A DNA stretch of 21,991 bases from Geothermobacter sp964441925 (GCA_964441925.1 CAYTVY010000032.1:1-21991); one strand, 5' to 3'; shown: positions 1-9,486, numbered from the stretch's first letter. Notes: generated by a model not told the origin, from the letters alone. A program made the numbers and translations.

Positions 1-56
1 CCAACCGGGATACCTACATCATGGTCCGCAAGCTCGACGGCGAGCCGAACTGGTAG
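1..56 (+). CDS. narG: Probable narG 3' end (partial): nitrate reductase alpha subunit C-terminus
   Basis: Only the last 17 full codons are visible, in the frame that starts at base 3. They end in EPNW followed by TAG at 54-56. The encoded tail (NRDTYIMVRKLDGEPNW) is too short to identify the family by itself. The assignment rests on context: narH, narJ and narI follow on the same strand, and narG, the molybdenum-cofactor catalytic subunit that reduces nitrate, normally precedes narH. The 189-bp gap before narH is unusually long for this gene pair. A different upstream gene ending here cannot be excluded. Confidence 0.6.
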   Translation, partial: NRDTYIMVRKLDGEPNW

Positions 57-73
57 CCGCGAAGAATCAACTT

Positions 74-190
74 TGCTCGCGCAGAGCCGCAAAAGCGCAG
101 AGAAGGTCACAACGAGGCAAAATTGCGAAATTTGGATTCAAGTCAAACAACAAATAGGCGTTCTCTGCGATTCTGCGACTTGAGTGAGCA
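74..190. repeat. Imperfect long inverted repeat between narG and narH
   Basis: The left arm (74-104) and right arm (161-190) are imperfect reverse complements. Both end outward in TGCTC and inward in CGCAGAGAA, and share a CGCA-AA core. The arms contain CGCAGAG-type units, and the 56-bp interior is AT-richer than the flanking genes. No reading frame, transposase or RNA gene is visible inside. Such units resemble the short dispersed intergenic repeats of deltaproteobacterial genomes, though that comparison is from memory. The transcript could fold into one long hairpin between the narG and narH cistrons. Confidence 0.6.
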
Positions 191-218
191 ACGCGAACGG
201 GCGTGAGGCTGTCAATAT

Positions 219-238
219 CTTGGCTCTAGACCAAGGAG
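219..238 (+). promoter_or_regulatory. Small hairpin overlapping the narH Shine-Dalgarno sequence
   Basis: CTTGG (219-223) can pair with CCAAG (231-235) across a 7-nt loop. The right arm overlaps the narH ribosome-binding site AAGGAG (233-238), which lies 7 nt before the ATG at 246. If the 5-bp stem forms it would partly hide the Shine-Dalgarno. The stem is short, so a regulatory role is only a possibility. Confidence 0.3.
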
Positions 239-245
239 AGATTTC

Positions 246-1733
<1,488 letters not shown>

Positions 1734-1736
1734 TTC

Positions 1737-2300
1737 ATGACGGATTTCGGACGGATACAAGAGATCTGCCGCCGGTTCGCCGGGCTGCTTGCCTATCCTG
1801 CGGCGGAGACCGCCGAGCACGGCGCGGCCTGCGAGCAGCTGCTGCGGCAGCACTGTCCCGAAGCGGTTGCCGGGCTGGAGAAATTCCGCCGGTTCGTCGG
1901 GGAGAACGACCTGCGGCATGTCGAGGAGGTCTTCACCGCCACGTTCGAGCTGCAGGCCCTCTGCCATCCCTATGTCGGCTACCTGCTCTGTGGCGAGAGC
2001 CAGCAGCGCACCTTCTTCATGATCCGGCTGCGGCAGCTCTACCGGCAGCACGGATTCCCGCCGGGACGGGAGTTGCCCGATCACCTGGGGGAAATGCTGC
2101 GTTTCATCGGGACCGCCGGGGATGCCGCCTGCTGCGGCGAGCTGATTGCCGACGCCCTGCTGCCGGCGCTGGACAAGCTGCTCGGCGGGGTTGCCGATGA
2201 AGACCATCCCTATCTGGCCCTGCTCGGGTCCCTGCAGGTCTTTCTGGCCGGGACGTCCGTGTCCGGGAGCGTCGACCGGCCAAAGGAGTGTGTATCATGA
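1737..2300 (+). CDS. narJ: Nitrate reductase assembly chaperone NarJ
   Basis: This 187-residue, helix-rich, cytoplasmic protein has the size and position of NarJ (TorD/DmsD-like chaperone family). NarJ binds apo-NarG, assists molybdenum-cofactor insertion and holds NarGH until it docks on NarI. A typical segment is the FTATFELQALCHPYVGYLL stretch around residues 66-84. The ATG lies 3 bp after the narH stop with no strong ribosome-binding site, which suggests translational coupling. Its TGA overlaps the narI ATG. Family assignment is firm from context and moderate from sequence alone. Confidence 0.93.
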   Translation: MTDFGRIQEICRRFAGLLAYPAAETAEHGAACEQLLRQHCPEAVAGLEKFRRFVGENDLRHVEEVFTATFELQALCHPYVGYLLCGESQQRTFFMIRLRQLYRQHGFPPGRELPDHLGEMLRFIGTAGDAACCGELIADALLPALDKLLGGVADEDHPYLALLGSLQVFLAGTSVSGSVDRPKECVS

Positions 2301-2974
2301 TCGATCTGGTTCTGTTCGGTGTCTTTCCCTACGTCGCCGTCGCCCTGGCCGTGGCCGTCGGCCTCTACCGCTACGCCGTCGACCGCTACTCCTGGTCGTC
2401 CCAGTCCTCCCAGTTCCTCGAGAACCGGAGCCTGTACTGGGGGTCGGTCCCCTGGCATTACGCCATCCTGCTGATTCTGCTGGCCCATCTGCTGGCTTTT
2501 CTGGCGCCCGGAGCCTGGGACCGGCTGCTCGGCGCCCCCGGCCGGCTGCTGGTGCTGGAGGCGACCGGCATCGCCCTGGGCCTCTGCACGGTGTTTGCCC
2601 TGCTGCTGCTGATCAGCCGCCGGGCCGGCCATGCCCGGGTCGCCGCGGTGACCAGCAAGGTCGACTGGCTGCTGCTGGTGCTGCTGCTGATCCAGGTGAT
2701 CACCGGCGTGATCATCGCCACCACCCTGCGCTGGGGCGGGCTCTGGTACACCCACACCGTCTCCCCCTGGCTCTGGTCGCTGGTGCGGCTGCAGCCCGAT
2801 GTCCAGTATCTGGCGGTGATGCCGACGGTGGTCAAGCTGCACGCTTTCAACGGTTTTCTGCTGCTGGCGGTCTTTCCCTTCTCGCGCCTGGTGCATGTGG
2901 TCAGCGTGCCCGTCACCTACCTGAGCCGGCCCTACCAGCTGGTGGTCTGGTACAGCCAGCGCAGCCGCGGCTGA
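2297..2974 (+). CDS. narI: Respiratory nitrate reductase gamma subunit NarI (cytochrome b)
   Basis: NarI is the membrane diheme cytochrome b that oxidises quinol and passes electrons to NarH. The 225-residue product has about five hydrophobic segments. Histidines H54 and H64 on one helix and H182 and H200 on another match the spacing of the heme ligands known in E. coli NarI (H56/H66 and H187/H205). The ATG at 2297 was chosen because it overlaps the narJ stop (ATGA) and follows AAAGGAG at 2282-2288; an in-frame GTG at 2288 sits inside that ribosome-binding site. Length is normal. Confidence 0.96.
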   Translation: MIDLVLFGVFPYVAVALAVAVGLYRYAVDRYSWSSQSSQFLENRSLYWGSVPWHYAILLILLAHLLAFLAPGAWDRLLGAPGRLLVLEATGIALGLCTVFALLLLISRRAGHARVAAVTSKVDWLLLVLLLIQVITGVIIATTLRWGGLWYTHTVSPWLWSLVRLQPDVQYLAVMPTVVKLHAFNGFLLLAVFPFSRLVHVVSVPVTYLSRPYQLVVWYSQRSRG

Positions 2975-3001
2975 GCACGCAACCGGAAAGGAGAGTTGAT
3001 C

Positions 3002-4291
3002 ATGAGTCAGATCAAGGGGACGTCCGCCAGCGGCCTGTTCGGTGCCACCCTTGGTTTCTTCTTCGGTTTTGCCGCTGTCGCCCTGTTCGGGCCGACGGCC
3101 GGCAAGTTCAAGGCCGTCATGCCGCTCAGCCCGGCCCAGATCGGTCTGCTGGTCGCCGCCCCCGCCCTGTCGGGATCGCTGTTGCGGATTCCGTTTGCCG
3201 CCTGGGTCGATACCACCGGCGGCCGCAAGCCTTTTCTGGTGCTGATGCTGTTGTCCCTGCTTGGCATGCTCGGTCTGACCCTGGTGATCTTTACCCGTTA
3301 TCCGGACGGCATGACGGCCGGCCTCTATCCGCTGCTGCTGCTGCTCGGAGTGCTCTGTGGTTGCGGTATCGCCACCTTTTCGGTCGGCATCGGTCAGGTC
3401 TCCTACTGGTTTCCCATGGCACGGCAGGGCCAGGCGCTCGGCATCTACGCCGGAGTCGGCAACCTGGCACCGGGCATCTTTTCCTTTCTGTTGCCGCTGG
3501 CCCTGTCCACCCTGAAGCTGAGCGGCTCCTACCTGGCCTGGCTGCTCTTTCTGGGGCTGGGAACGGTGCTCTATTTTCTTGCCGGACGCAACGCCCCCTA
3601 TTTTCAGGCGCTCGCCGCCGGCGAAAGCGAGGAGAGAGCACGTGATATTGCCCGCGGGCATGGGCAGGAACTGTTCCCGGCGGGATCGCTGAAGGAGAGT
3701 CTCGGTCATTCGGCCCGCACCTGGAAGACCTGGGTTCTGGTCGCCATCTACTTCACCACCTTCGGTGGTTTCATCGCCATGACCGCCTGGCTGCCGGTCT
3801 ACTGGACCAACTATCTCAAGGTTTCCGGCGTGACGGCGGGTTTTCTGACCGCGCTCTACTCGATTCTGGCCTCCCTGATCCGGGTTTACGGCGGCCGTAT
3901 CGCCGACCGGCTGGGCGGTGAAAACACCGCCATCGGCTCCATGGCCGTCATGCTGGTCGGGGCACTGCTGATGAGCTTTTCGGCCACCGTGATCCTGTCG
4001 GCCGTCGGAGAGGTTCTCATGGCGGTGGGCATGGGGATCGGCAATGCCGCCGTCTTCAAACTGGTGCCGCAGGAAGTCCCGGATGCGGTCGGCGGTGCGG
4101 CGGGCTGGGTCGGTGGCCTCGGCGCTTTCGGCGGATTCGCCATTCCGCCGATGCTCGGCGCCACGGCCAAAGCGCTGGGCGCGGTCGGTTACGCGCGTGG
4201 ATTCATCATCTTCGCCGCCCTGGCTCTGGGCTCGCTGCTTCTGTCCTGGCTGTTGAAAAAGACCCATAGCGGCCAGGTTCAGCCGCGCTAG
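3002..4291 (+). CDS. narK: NarK1-type nitrate transporter (MFS)
   Basis: This 429-residue major facilitator protein has about 12 membrane segments. It fits the shorter NarK1/NasA-like branch, generally thought to import nitrate with protons. R62 (in LLRIPFAAW) and R294 (in LIRVYGGRIADRLGG) match the two substrate-binding arginines of the NarK family. Glycine-rich nitrate-signature segments are visible at GIYAGVGNLAPG and GWVGGLGAFGG. The ATG at 3002 follows GGAAAGGAGAG; an in-frame TTG two codons upstream is less likely. It lies 27 bp after narI and 65 bp before the second carrier. Substrate direction is inferred, not seen. Confidence 0.93.
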   Translation: MSQIKGTSASGLFGATLGFFFGFAAVALFGPTAGKFKAVMPLSPAQIGLLVAAPALSGSLLRIPFAAWVDTTGGRKPFLVLMLLSLLGMLGLTLVIFTRYPDGMTAGLYPLLLLLGVLCGCGIATFSVGIGQVSYWFPMARQGQALGIYAGVGNLAPGIFSFLLPLALSTLKLSGSYLAWLLFLGLGTVLYFLAGRNAPYFQALAAGESEERARDIARGHGQELFPAGSLKESLGHSARTWKTWVLVAIYFTTFGGFIAMTAWLPVYWTNYLKVSGVTAGFLTALYSILASLIRVYGGRIADRLGGENTAIGSMAVMLVGALLMSFSATVILSAVGEVLMAVGMGIGNAAVFKLVPQEVPDAVGGAAGWVGGLGAFGGFAIPPMLGATAKALGAVGYARGFIIFAALALGSLLLSWLLKKTHSGQVQPR

Positions 4292-4356
4292 GGCCGCAAG
4301 GCGGTTCGCAAAACAAAACCGTGTCCGTACTTTCATCACTGCAAGGGAGTCATGTA

Positions 4357-5961
4357 ATGTCTGTCAACCTGGACAGGTGGGATGTCGAGGACGAACAGTT
4401 CTGGCAATCCACCGGCAAGAAGATCGCCAACCGCAACCTGTGGATCTCGATTCCCAGCCTGCTCTGCGGCTTCGCCGTCTGGCTCTACTGGGGGATCATC
4501 ACCGTGCAGATGATCAACCTCGGCTATCCGTTCAGCCAGTCGCAGCTGTTCACCCTCTCGGCGATCGCCGGCCTGACCGGCGCCACCCTGCGGATTCCGA
4601 GTTCCTTTCTGATCCGCATCGCCGGCGGCCGCAACACCATCTTTCTGACCACGGCGCTGCTGATGATTCCGGCGATCGGCACCGGCCTGGCCCTGCAGAA
4701 CCGCTCGACGCCCATCGAGGTCTACTACCTGCTGGCCCTGCTGTCGGGGATCGGCGGCGGCAACTTCGCTTCGTCGATGTCGAACATCAGCTTCTTCTTC
4801 CCCAAGCGGGTGCAGGGCACGTCCCTCGGCCTGAACGCCGGCCTGGGCAACTTCGGCGTCACCACCATGCAGATCCTGATTCCGCTGGTGATGACCGTCG
4901 GCATCTTTGGCGGCGAGCCGCAGATCCTGATCAACACCAGCGGCACCCTGATCGGCAAGATTCCGGCCGGAACCCCGACCTACATCCACAACGCCGGCTT
5001 CGTCTGGCTGCTCTTTCTGGTGCCGCTGGCCTTTGCCGGTTTCTTCTGGATGAACAACGTCACCACCGAGACGGTGTCGCCGAACCTGGCCTCGACGCCG
5101 AAGTGCTTCGCGATGATCCTCGGCCTGCTGGGCATCGCCTTCGTTACCGCCTCGATCGGCCTCTACCTGCTGCTGCCGCCGCCGGTCGGCCTGGGACTGC
5201 TGAGCAAGTGGGTTGTCCTGCCGCTGGTGATCGCCGCCACCGTCTACGGGATGAAGTTTCTGACCACCGGCGGCCTGCGCGAGAACCTGAACCGTCAGTA
5301 CCGGATCTTCCGCAACAGGCACACCTGGGCGATGACCATCATCTACACCATGACCTTTGGCTCCTTCATCGGCTACTCGGCGGCCTTCGCCCTGTCGATC
5401 AAGGTCATCTTCGGTTTCTCGCACCTCATGGTCGACGGGGTGATGACCCACAACACCCCCAACCCGAACGGCCCCAGCGCCCTGATGTTCGCCTGGATGG
5501 GCCCCTTCATCGGCGCCCTGATCCGTCCGGTCGGCGGCAAGATCGCCGACAAGCTGGGCGGCGCCATCGTCACCCAATGGGTGTCGATCGTGATGATCGT
5601 CTCGGCCCTGGGCTGCGCCTACTTCATGAAGGCCGCCTACGCCTCGCCGACCCCCGAGCGGTATTTCGTGACCTTTCTGATCCTGTTCATCGTCCTGTTC
5701 GCGGCGACCGGGGTCGGCAACGGCTCGACCTTCCGCTCCATCGCCATCATCTTCGACAAGGAACAGGCCGGCCCGGTGCTCGGCTGGACCTCGGCGGTCG
5801 CCGCCTACGGTGCCTTCATCATCCCCAAGGTGTTCGGCGAGCAGATCAAGGCGACCACCCCGGAGTACGCCCTCTATGGTTTCGCCATCTTCTACTTCGT
5901 CTGCCTGGTGATCAACTGGTGGTTCTACACCCGCAAGAACGCCTACATCCAGAACCCCTGA
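4357..5961 (+). CDS. narK: NarK2-type nitrate/nitrite antiporter (MFS) with two extra membrane segments
   Basis: The 534-residue carrier resembles E. coli NarK from its N-terminus (FWQSTGKKIANRNLWISIP) through the ANFASSM/ISFFFPK-type region and the nitrate signature GLNAGLGNFG. R79 (ATLRIPSSF) and R390 (ALIRPVGGK) match the NarK substrate-binding arginines. This group usually exchanges internal nitrite for external nitrate. Compared with E. coli NarK as I recall it, about 70 extra residues follow the sixth helix and include two hydrophobic stretches (about 250-271 and 281-303), implying 14 segments. A polar insertion also lies near residues 186-215. The ATG at 4357 was chosen over GTG 4321 because AAGGGAG precedes it. 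Confidence 0.93.
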   Translation: MSVNLDRWDVEDEQFWQSTGKKIANRNLWISIPSLLCGFAVWLYWGIITVQMINLGYPFSQSQLFTLSAIAGLTGATLRIPSSFLIRIAGGRNTIFLTTALLMIPAIGTGLALQNRSTPIEVYYLLALLSGIGGGNFASSMSNISFFFPKRVQGTSLGLNAGLGNFGVTTMQILIPLVMTVGIFGGEPQILINTSGTLIGKIPAGTPTYIHNAGFVWLLFLVPLAFAGFFWMNNVTTETVSPNLASTPKCFAMILGLLGIAFVTASIGLYLLLPPPVGLGLLSKWVVLPLVIAATVYGMKFLTTGGLRENLNRQYRIFRNRHTWAMTIIYTMTFGSFIGYSAAFALSIKVIFGFSHLMVDGVMTHNTPNPNGPSALMFAWMGPFIGALIRPVGGKIADKLGGAIVTQWVSIVMIVSALGCAYFMKAAYASPTPERYFVTFLILFIVLFAATGVGNGSTFRSIAIIFDKEQAGPVLGWTSAVAAYGAFIIPKVFGEQIKATTPEYALYGFAIFYFVCLVINWWFYTRKNAYIQNP

Positions 5962-6012
5962 CCCGAATCCACGGGTGCGCCGGTGATCAGGCCCGAGACA
6001 AGGAAGGACATC

Positions 6013-6450
6013 ATGACCGACGCGATGAACGGCAGGATCTGTGAACGCATCGTCCGGCAGGCGCCGGACGCCATCCTCTTTGCCGACAGCCAGGGCATCA
6101 TCCGCTTCTGGAACGACGGTGCCGAGCGGATCTTCGGCTGGCCGGCCGCCGAGGCGGTCGGCCGGCCTCTCGACCTGATCATCCCCGAGAAGCTGCGGGG
6201 GCGGCACGGCGAGGGCTACGCGAAGGTGATGGCGACCGGCAAATCGAAGTACGGTACCGGACTGCTGTCGGTGCCGGCGATGCACCGGGACGGGCGGCGG
6301 CTGTCGATCGAGTTCAGCATCGTCCTGCTCGGGGACGGCCGGCAGGTCGAGGGGATCGCCGCCATCATCCGCGATGTCAGCGAACGGCATGCCGAGATGC
6401 GGCGGCTGAAGGAACGGATCGCCGAACTGGAGGGCAAGGCGGAAGGCTGA
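6013..6450 (+). CDS. Small single-PAS-domain sensor protein in the nar cluster
   Basis: The 145-residue cytoplasmic protein is almost entirely one PAS domain (about 12-122, ending in the S-box-like IIRDVSERHAE) plus a short charged helix (about 123-142). There is no kinase, DNA-binding, GGDEF or membrane segment. H65 in the RGRHGEGY stretch aligns by eye with the heme-ligating histidine of FixL, but the FixL distal arginine is not conserved (GTGLL here). Heme binding is therefore possible but unproven, because this histidine is common in generic PAS domains. The ATG at 6013 follows AAGGAAGGA. It lies 51 bp after the second NarK gene and is probably the last nar-operon gene. Confidence 0.85.
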   Translation: MTDAMNGRICERIVRQAPDAILFADSQGIIRFWNDGAERIFGWPAAEAVGRPLDLIIPEKLRGRHGEGYAKVMATGKSKYGTGLLSVPAMHRDGRRLSIEFSIVLLGDGRQVEGIAAIIRDVSERHAEMRRLKERIAELEGKAEG

Positions 6451-6466
6451 GGCCGAAGCGGCTCAG
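6447..6466. terminator. GC-rich hairpin between convergent genes, possible weak bidirectional terminator
   Basis: CTGAG plus CC pairs with GG plus CTCAG, with one bulged G and a 5-nt loop. The hairpin covers the stop codons of both converging genes (TGA at 6448-6450 and, on the minus strand, the stop at 6463-6465). There is no U-tract on either side, so it is at best a weak intrinsic terminator or an mRNA 3'-end stabiliser. Confidence 0.3.
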
Positions 6467-8343
6467 GATGTGGCCACGAGCAGCCCCTCAGCCAGGGCGA
6501 AGGCGAGCATCTCCTGTCCCTGATCGGTTTCAATCCCGCCGGCGAAGATCTCTTCCGGGGTCCGGCGGCCGTCACTGTCCTTGAGCAGGCGCAGAAAGTC
6601 CTCCTCGAGCGACTCGCACCAGACCTCGGTGCCCCGACGGATGAACAGGGCGACCGAGCCGACCGGCCGCAGCATATCGGCGATCTCCGCCAGCTCGGCG
6701 CCTTCCATGTCGAGCAGGTCGACGATCTCGTAGTGGAAGGGCACCAGCCGGACGCCCGGCGCCCGCCGCCAGGGACGCTGCCAGGATTTCAGGGGATCGG
6801 GCGGCGTCGGGGCCGGCAGGACCTCCGGGCCGAGGCTGGTTTCGGCGTGGTGAAAGTGGTAGCGCAGCAGATCGAGGGCAGCCGGCAGCAGGTCGAGCCG
6901 CTTCTGCTGCGTCAGCAGGTACTGGATGTAGCTTTCCTGCATCGCCAGGACTTCCGGACTGGTCCAGGATTCGGTATCGAGCAGGGCCTCGCGAAAGATG
7001 CCCTGTTCGGCTCTCAGCCAGCGGGTGAAATCCTGAAAGAAGTCGACGGCCTCGACGCCGAGGCTGCGCAGCAGACCCGGCAGCAGCCCGACGGCCCGGC
7101 CGGTGTTGTAGAACAGGTCGACGGCCGCCGCCAGCTCGCGGCAGTGTTCCAGGTCTTCGGCCGGCATCCAGGGCGTCGCTTCGACCTCGTAGGGTGGTTC
7201 CTGCTGCCAGACGATGCCTTCCCCGGCGGCGCGGTTCGCCAGGGCGGTCCCCGGCAGGACGGCCAGGGGGAAGATGTCGAGATGGTTGGGAGCGAAGCCG
7301 AGGGCGAAGTCGAGGCTGTGGCAGAACCCGGCGAAATCGTCTCCCGGCAGGCCGTAGATCAGGTCGAGGCCGAAGGTGACCTGTTCGTTGTTGAGCAGGT
7401 TCATCGCCTGGACGAAGACCCGGGGATTGAAAGGGCGGTGCATCCGCCGCAGCACCTCGGGGTCGGCCGACTGCAGGCCGACCTGCACCGAACAGTCGAT
7501 TTCGGCCAGCAGGGCGGCGGTTTCGCGGTCGAGAAAGTCAGCCTTGGCCTCCAGGTGAAAGTGGATGCCGGGTGCCCTGTCCCGCAGCAGCTGCAGCAGC
7601 TTGCGGCCCCGCTGCGGCGGATGGTTGAAGGTCGAGTCGAGGACCCACACCCGGCCGACACCGGCGGCACGGAACAGTTCGAGTTCCGCCTCCAGGCGTT
7701 CATACGGCAGGGGGCGGAGCTGGTGCCGACCGCCGGCGTCGAAACAGAAGTCGCAACCGAAGGCGCAGCCGCGGGCCGTCTCCCAGAGTACGCCGCCGCC
7801 GGTCCGGGGCCGGAGCACCCCGGTCAGCCAGGGGGATGCCAGATGCCCCGGGTCGGCGGCGGGAGCCGGCGCCGGATGCTCCCGGATGCCGTCATCCTCC
7901 CGCCAGCACAGACCCGCCAGCTGCCGCCAGCTGTCATCGCCCCGGGCGAGGGCGGACACCAGCTCGGGGAAGATCATTTCCCCCTCGCCGCGCAGAACCA
8001 GATCGCAGCCCCCTTCCGTCAGCAGCGGCTCCGGGCGGCCGGAGGCTTCCGGACCGCCGGCGACGATGCGCAACCGCGGCAGCCGCTTTTTCAGTTCGCG
8101 GGCAATCGCCGCCAGGGGACGCCGGTTCCAGACATAGACCGGCAGCACCAGCAGGTCGGGTTCGCTGTCCGCCACCGCCGCCACGACCGCCTCTGCCGAA
8201 TCCCGGAGCGTGAAGTCGAGCAGCCGGCAGCTTGACCGGTCCCCGGGCGGCAGGGAGGCCGCCAGGCAGCCCGCCGCCAGCGGCACGGCCTGGGCCGAGG
8301 GCCTGACATGGAGGGTGAGAAACGTGATGTTGCCGTTGTCCAT
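6463..8343 (-). CDS. B12-binding-type radical SAM enzyme of unknown substrate
   Basis: The 626-residue protein begins with a Rossmann-like region typical of cobalamin-binding radical SAM enzymes (about 1-135, with LLVLPVYVW and IVAGGPEASG). The radical SAM core carries C193-x3-C197-x2-C200 (GCAFGCDFC), the ligands of the [4Fe-4S] cluster that cleaves S-adenosylmethionine. VQVGLQSADPEVLRRM and FGLDLIYGLPGDD are further core motifs. A long C-terminal part (about 390-626) resembles the DUF4080-type tails of this group. The classical DxHxxG cobalamin motif is absent (WNRRPL in its place), so B12 binding may be base-on or lost. The substrate cannot be read from sequence. It is the last gene of a minus-strand operon, 18 bp after the patatin gene, with a strong GAGGGGGAAGG ribosome-binding site. 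Confidence 0.88.
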   Translation of the reverse strand: MDNGNITFLTLHVRPSAQAVPLAAGCLAASLPPGDRSSCRLLDFTLRDSAEAVVAAVADSEPDLLVLPVYVWNRRPLAAIARELKKRLPRLRIVAGGPEASGRPEPLLTEGGCDLVLRGEGEMIFPELVSALARGDDSWRQLAGLCWREDDGIREHPAPAPAADPGHLASPWLTGVLRPRTGGGVLWETARGCAFGCDFCFDAGGRHQLRPLPYERLEAELELFRAAGVGRVWVLDSTFNHPPQRGRKLLQLLRDRAPGIHFHLEAKADFLDRETAALLAEIDCSVQVGLQSADPEVLRRMHRPFNPRVFVQAMNLLNNEQVTFGLDLIYGLPGDDFAGFCHSLDFALGFAPNHLDIFPLAVLPGTALANRAAGEGIVWQQEPPYEVEATPWMPAEDLEHCRELAAAVDLFYNTGRAVGLLPGLLRSLGVEAVDFFQDFTRWLRAEQGIFREALLDTESWTSPEVLAMQESYIQYLLTQQKRLDLLPAALDLLRYHFHHAETSLGPEVLPAPTPPDPLKSWQRPWRRAPGVRLVPFHYEIVDLLDMEGAELAEIADMLRPVGSVALFIRRGTEVWCESLEEDFLRLLKDSDGRRTPEEIFAGGIETDQGQEMLAFALAEGLLVATS

Positions 8344-8361
8344 CCTTCCCCCTCTCTGTTT

Positions 8362-9486
8362 TCAGGCCGTCAGTTCGGCCGCCCGGTCGGTCAACGGTCC
8401 GTCCCTCAGGGGGATCCGGTGCTTTTCCAGCAGGCGCTGCAGTTGCCGGCGGCGGCTGTTGAGCTGTCCCAGGGTCAGGTGATAGCCGTAGTGCATGGTC
8501 TGATTGCGGGCCTGCTGGCTCATCGGGCTCTGGAAGAAGAGGAGCGATTCTTCCGGGCCGGGTTCGAAGGTGATGATGTCGACGTCCGGATGTTCCCGCC
8601 GGTAGTAGGCCATGGCGAGCTCCAGTTTCTCCCGGGTCTCGATCCGCTGTGCCTGCTCCCAGCTGACGCTGATGCCCAGTTCGGCGATGCTGGCGCAGTG
8701 GCCGTAGGAGAGGGAGGGCAGGCAGATGCGGGCCGGGTCGTTGACCATCGGCACCCGCGGGTTGACCAGAACGATCAGTTTGGCTCCCTGCTCGATGGCG
8801 ATGTCGATATGGCTGATGCGGCCGATGTTTCCGTCGATGTAGTAGCGGCCACCGACTTTCTGCGGCTGGAAGAAGAAGGGGATGGCGCTGGAGGCGGTGA
8901 TCGCTTCACAGATGTGAACGTTGCTGTATTCTTCACTGCCGAACACCACCCGCCGGCCATTGTCGAGATCGTAGCTGGGAATGAACAGCGGCCGTTCGAG
9001 CCGGCGAAAGTCGTCGCACAACCCTTCATTCCGGAAGGAACGGCAGAGGAACTGCTGCATCGGCCGCAGCGAGAAGATGCCGGCGGGAAACTGTTCCTGC
9101 AGGATGTAGAAGAGATCGTGCAGGCTGAACTGGGAGCGGTTGCGCCGGTAGCTGCGGTAGATGTGCCAGCTGCGGGTCAGCACCCGGCCGCAACAGGCGA
9201 GCAGTCCGGGAATGTCGAGACGGTAGATGTCACGCCGTTGCCAGTTGAAGACCGTCTTTTCGTCGCGGGAGATGGCCCGGAAGAGGGTGCCCGGCGGGAT
9301 GTCGTTGGCGACGAGGCTGGCGATGACCGAACCGGCGCTGACGCCGACGTAGAAGTCGAAGCGGTTGACGTTGAACGGTTCGGCAAAGAGCTGGTCGAGG
9401 GCGGTCAGACAGCCGATTTCATAGGCTGCTCCCATGATGCCGCCGCCGGCGAGGACCAGCGCTGTTCTGCTTGGTTGTCGGAGCAT
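8362..9486 (-). CDS. Patatin-like phospholipase / acyl hydrolase
   Basis: The 374-residue protein has the complete patatin catalytic set. The oxyanion-hole loop is LAGGGIMGAAYEIG (about 12-25), the nucleophile elbow is G48-V-S50-A-G52, and the catalytic aspartate is D218 in DGN (family usually DGG or DGA). Such enzymes cleave acyl esters of phospholipids or related lipids with a Ser-Asp dyad. No signal peptide or membrane helix is seen, so it is probably cytoplasmic or peripheral on the inner membrane. The start lies 3 bp after the stop of the upstream gene and has only a weak ribosome-binding site, suggesting translational coupling. The lipid substrate is unknown. Confidence 0.92.
   Translation of the reverse strand: MLRQPSRTALVLAGGGIMGAAYEIGCLTALDQLFAEPFNVNRFDFYVGVSAGSVIASLVANDIPPGTLFRAISRDEKTVFNWQRRDIYRLDIPGLLACCGRVLTRSWHIYRSYRRNRSQFSLHDLFYILQEQFPAGIFSLRPMQQFLCRSFRNEGLCDDFRRLERPLFIPSYDLDNGRRVVFGSEEYSNVHICEAITASSAIPFFFQPQKVGGRYYIDGNIGRISHIDIAIEQGAKLIVLVNPRVPMVNDPARICLPSLSYGHCASIAELGISVSWEQAQRIETREKLELAMAYYRREHPDVDIITFEPGPEESLLFFQSPMSQQARNQTMHYGYHLTLGQLNSRRRQLQRLLEKHRIPLRDGPLTDRAAELTA

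Noticed and set aside
132..146. FNR/Crp-like site TTGGATTCAAGTCAA in the narG-narH gap
   Set aside because: The half-sites do not match TTGAT-N4-ATCAA and the spacing is off by one.
2999..3020. Possible FNR site around the narK1 start (TTGAT and ATCAA)
   Set aside because: The half-sites are separated by 10 bases instead of 4 and the sequence includes the start codon.
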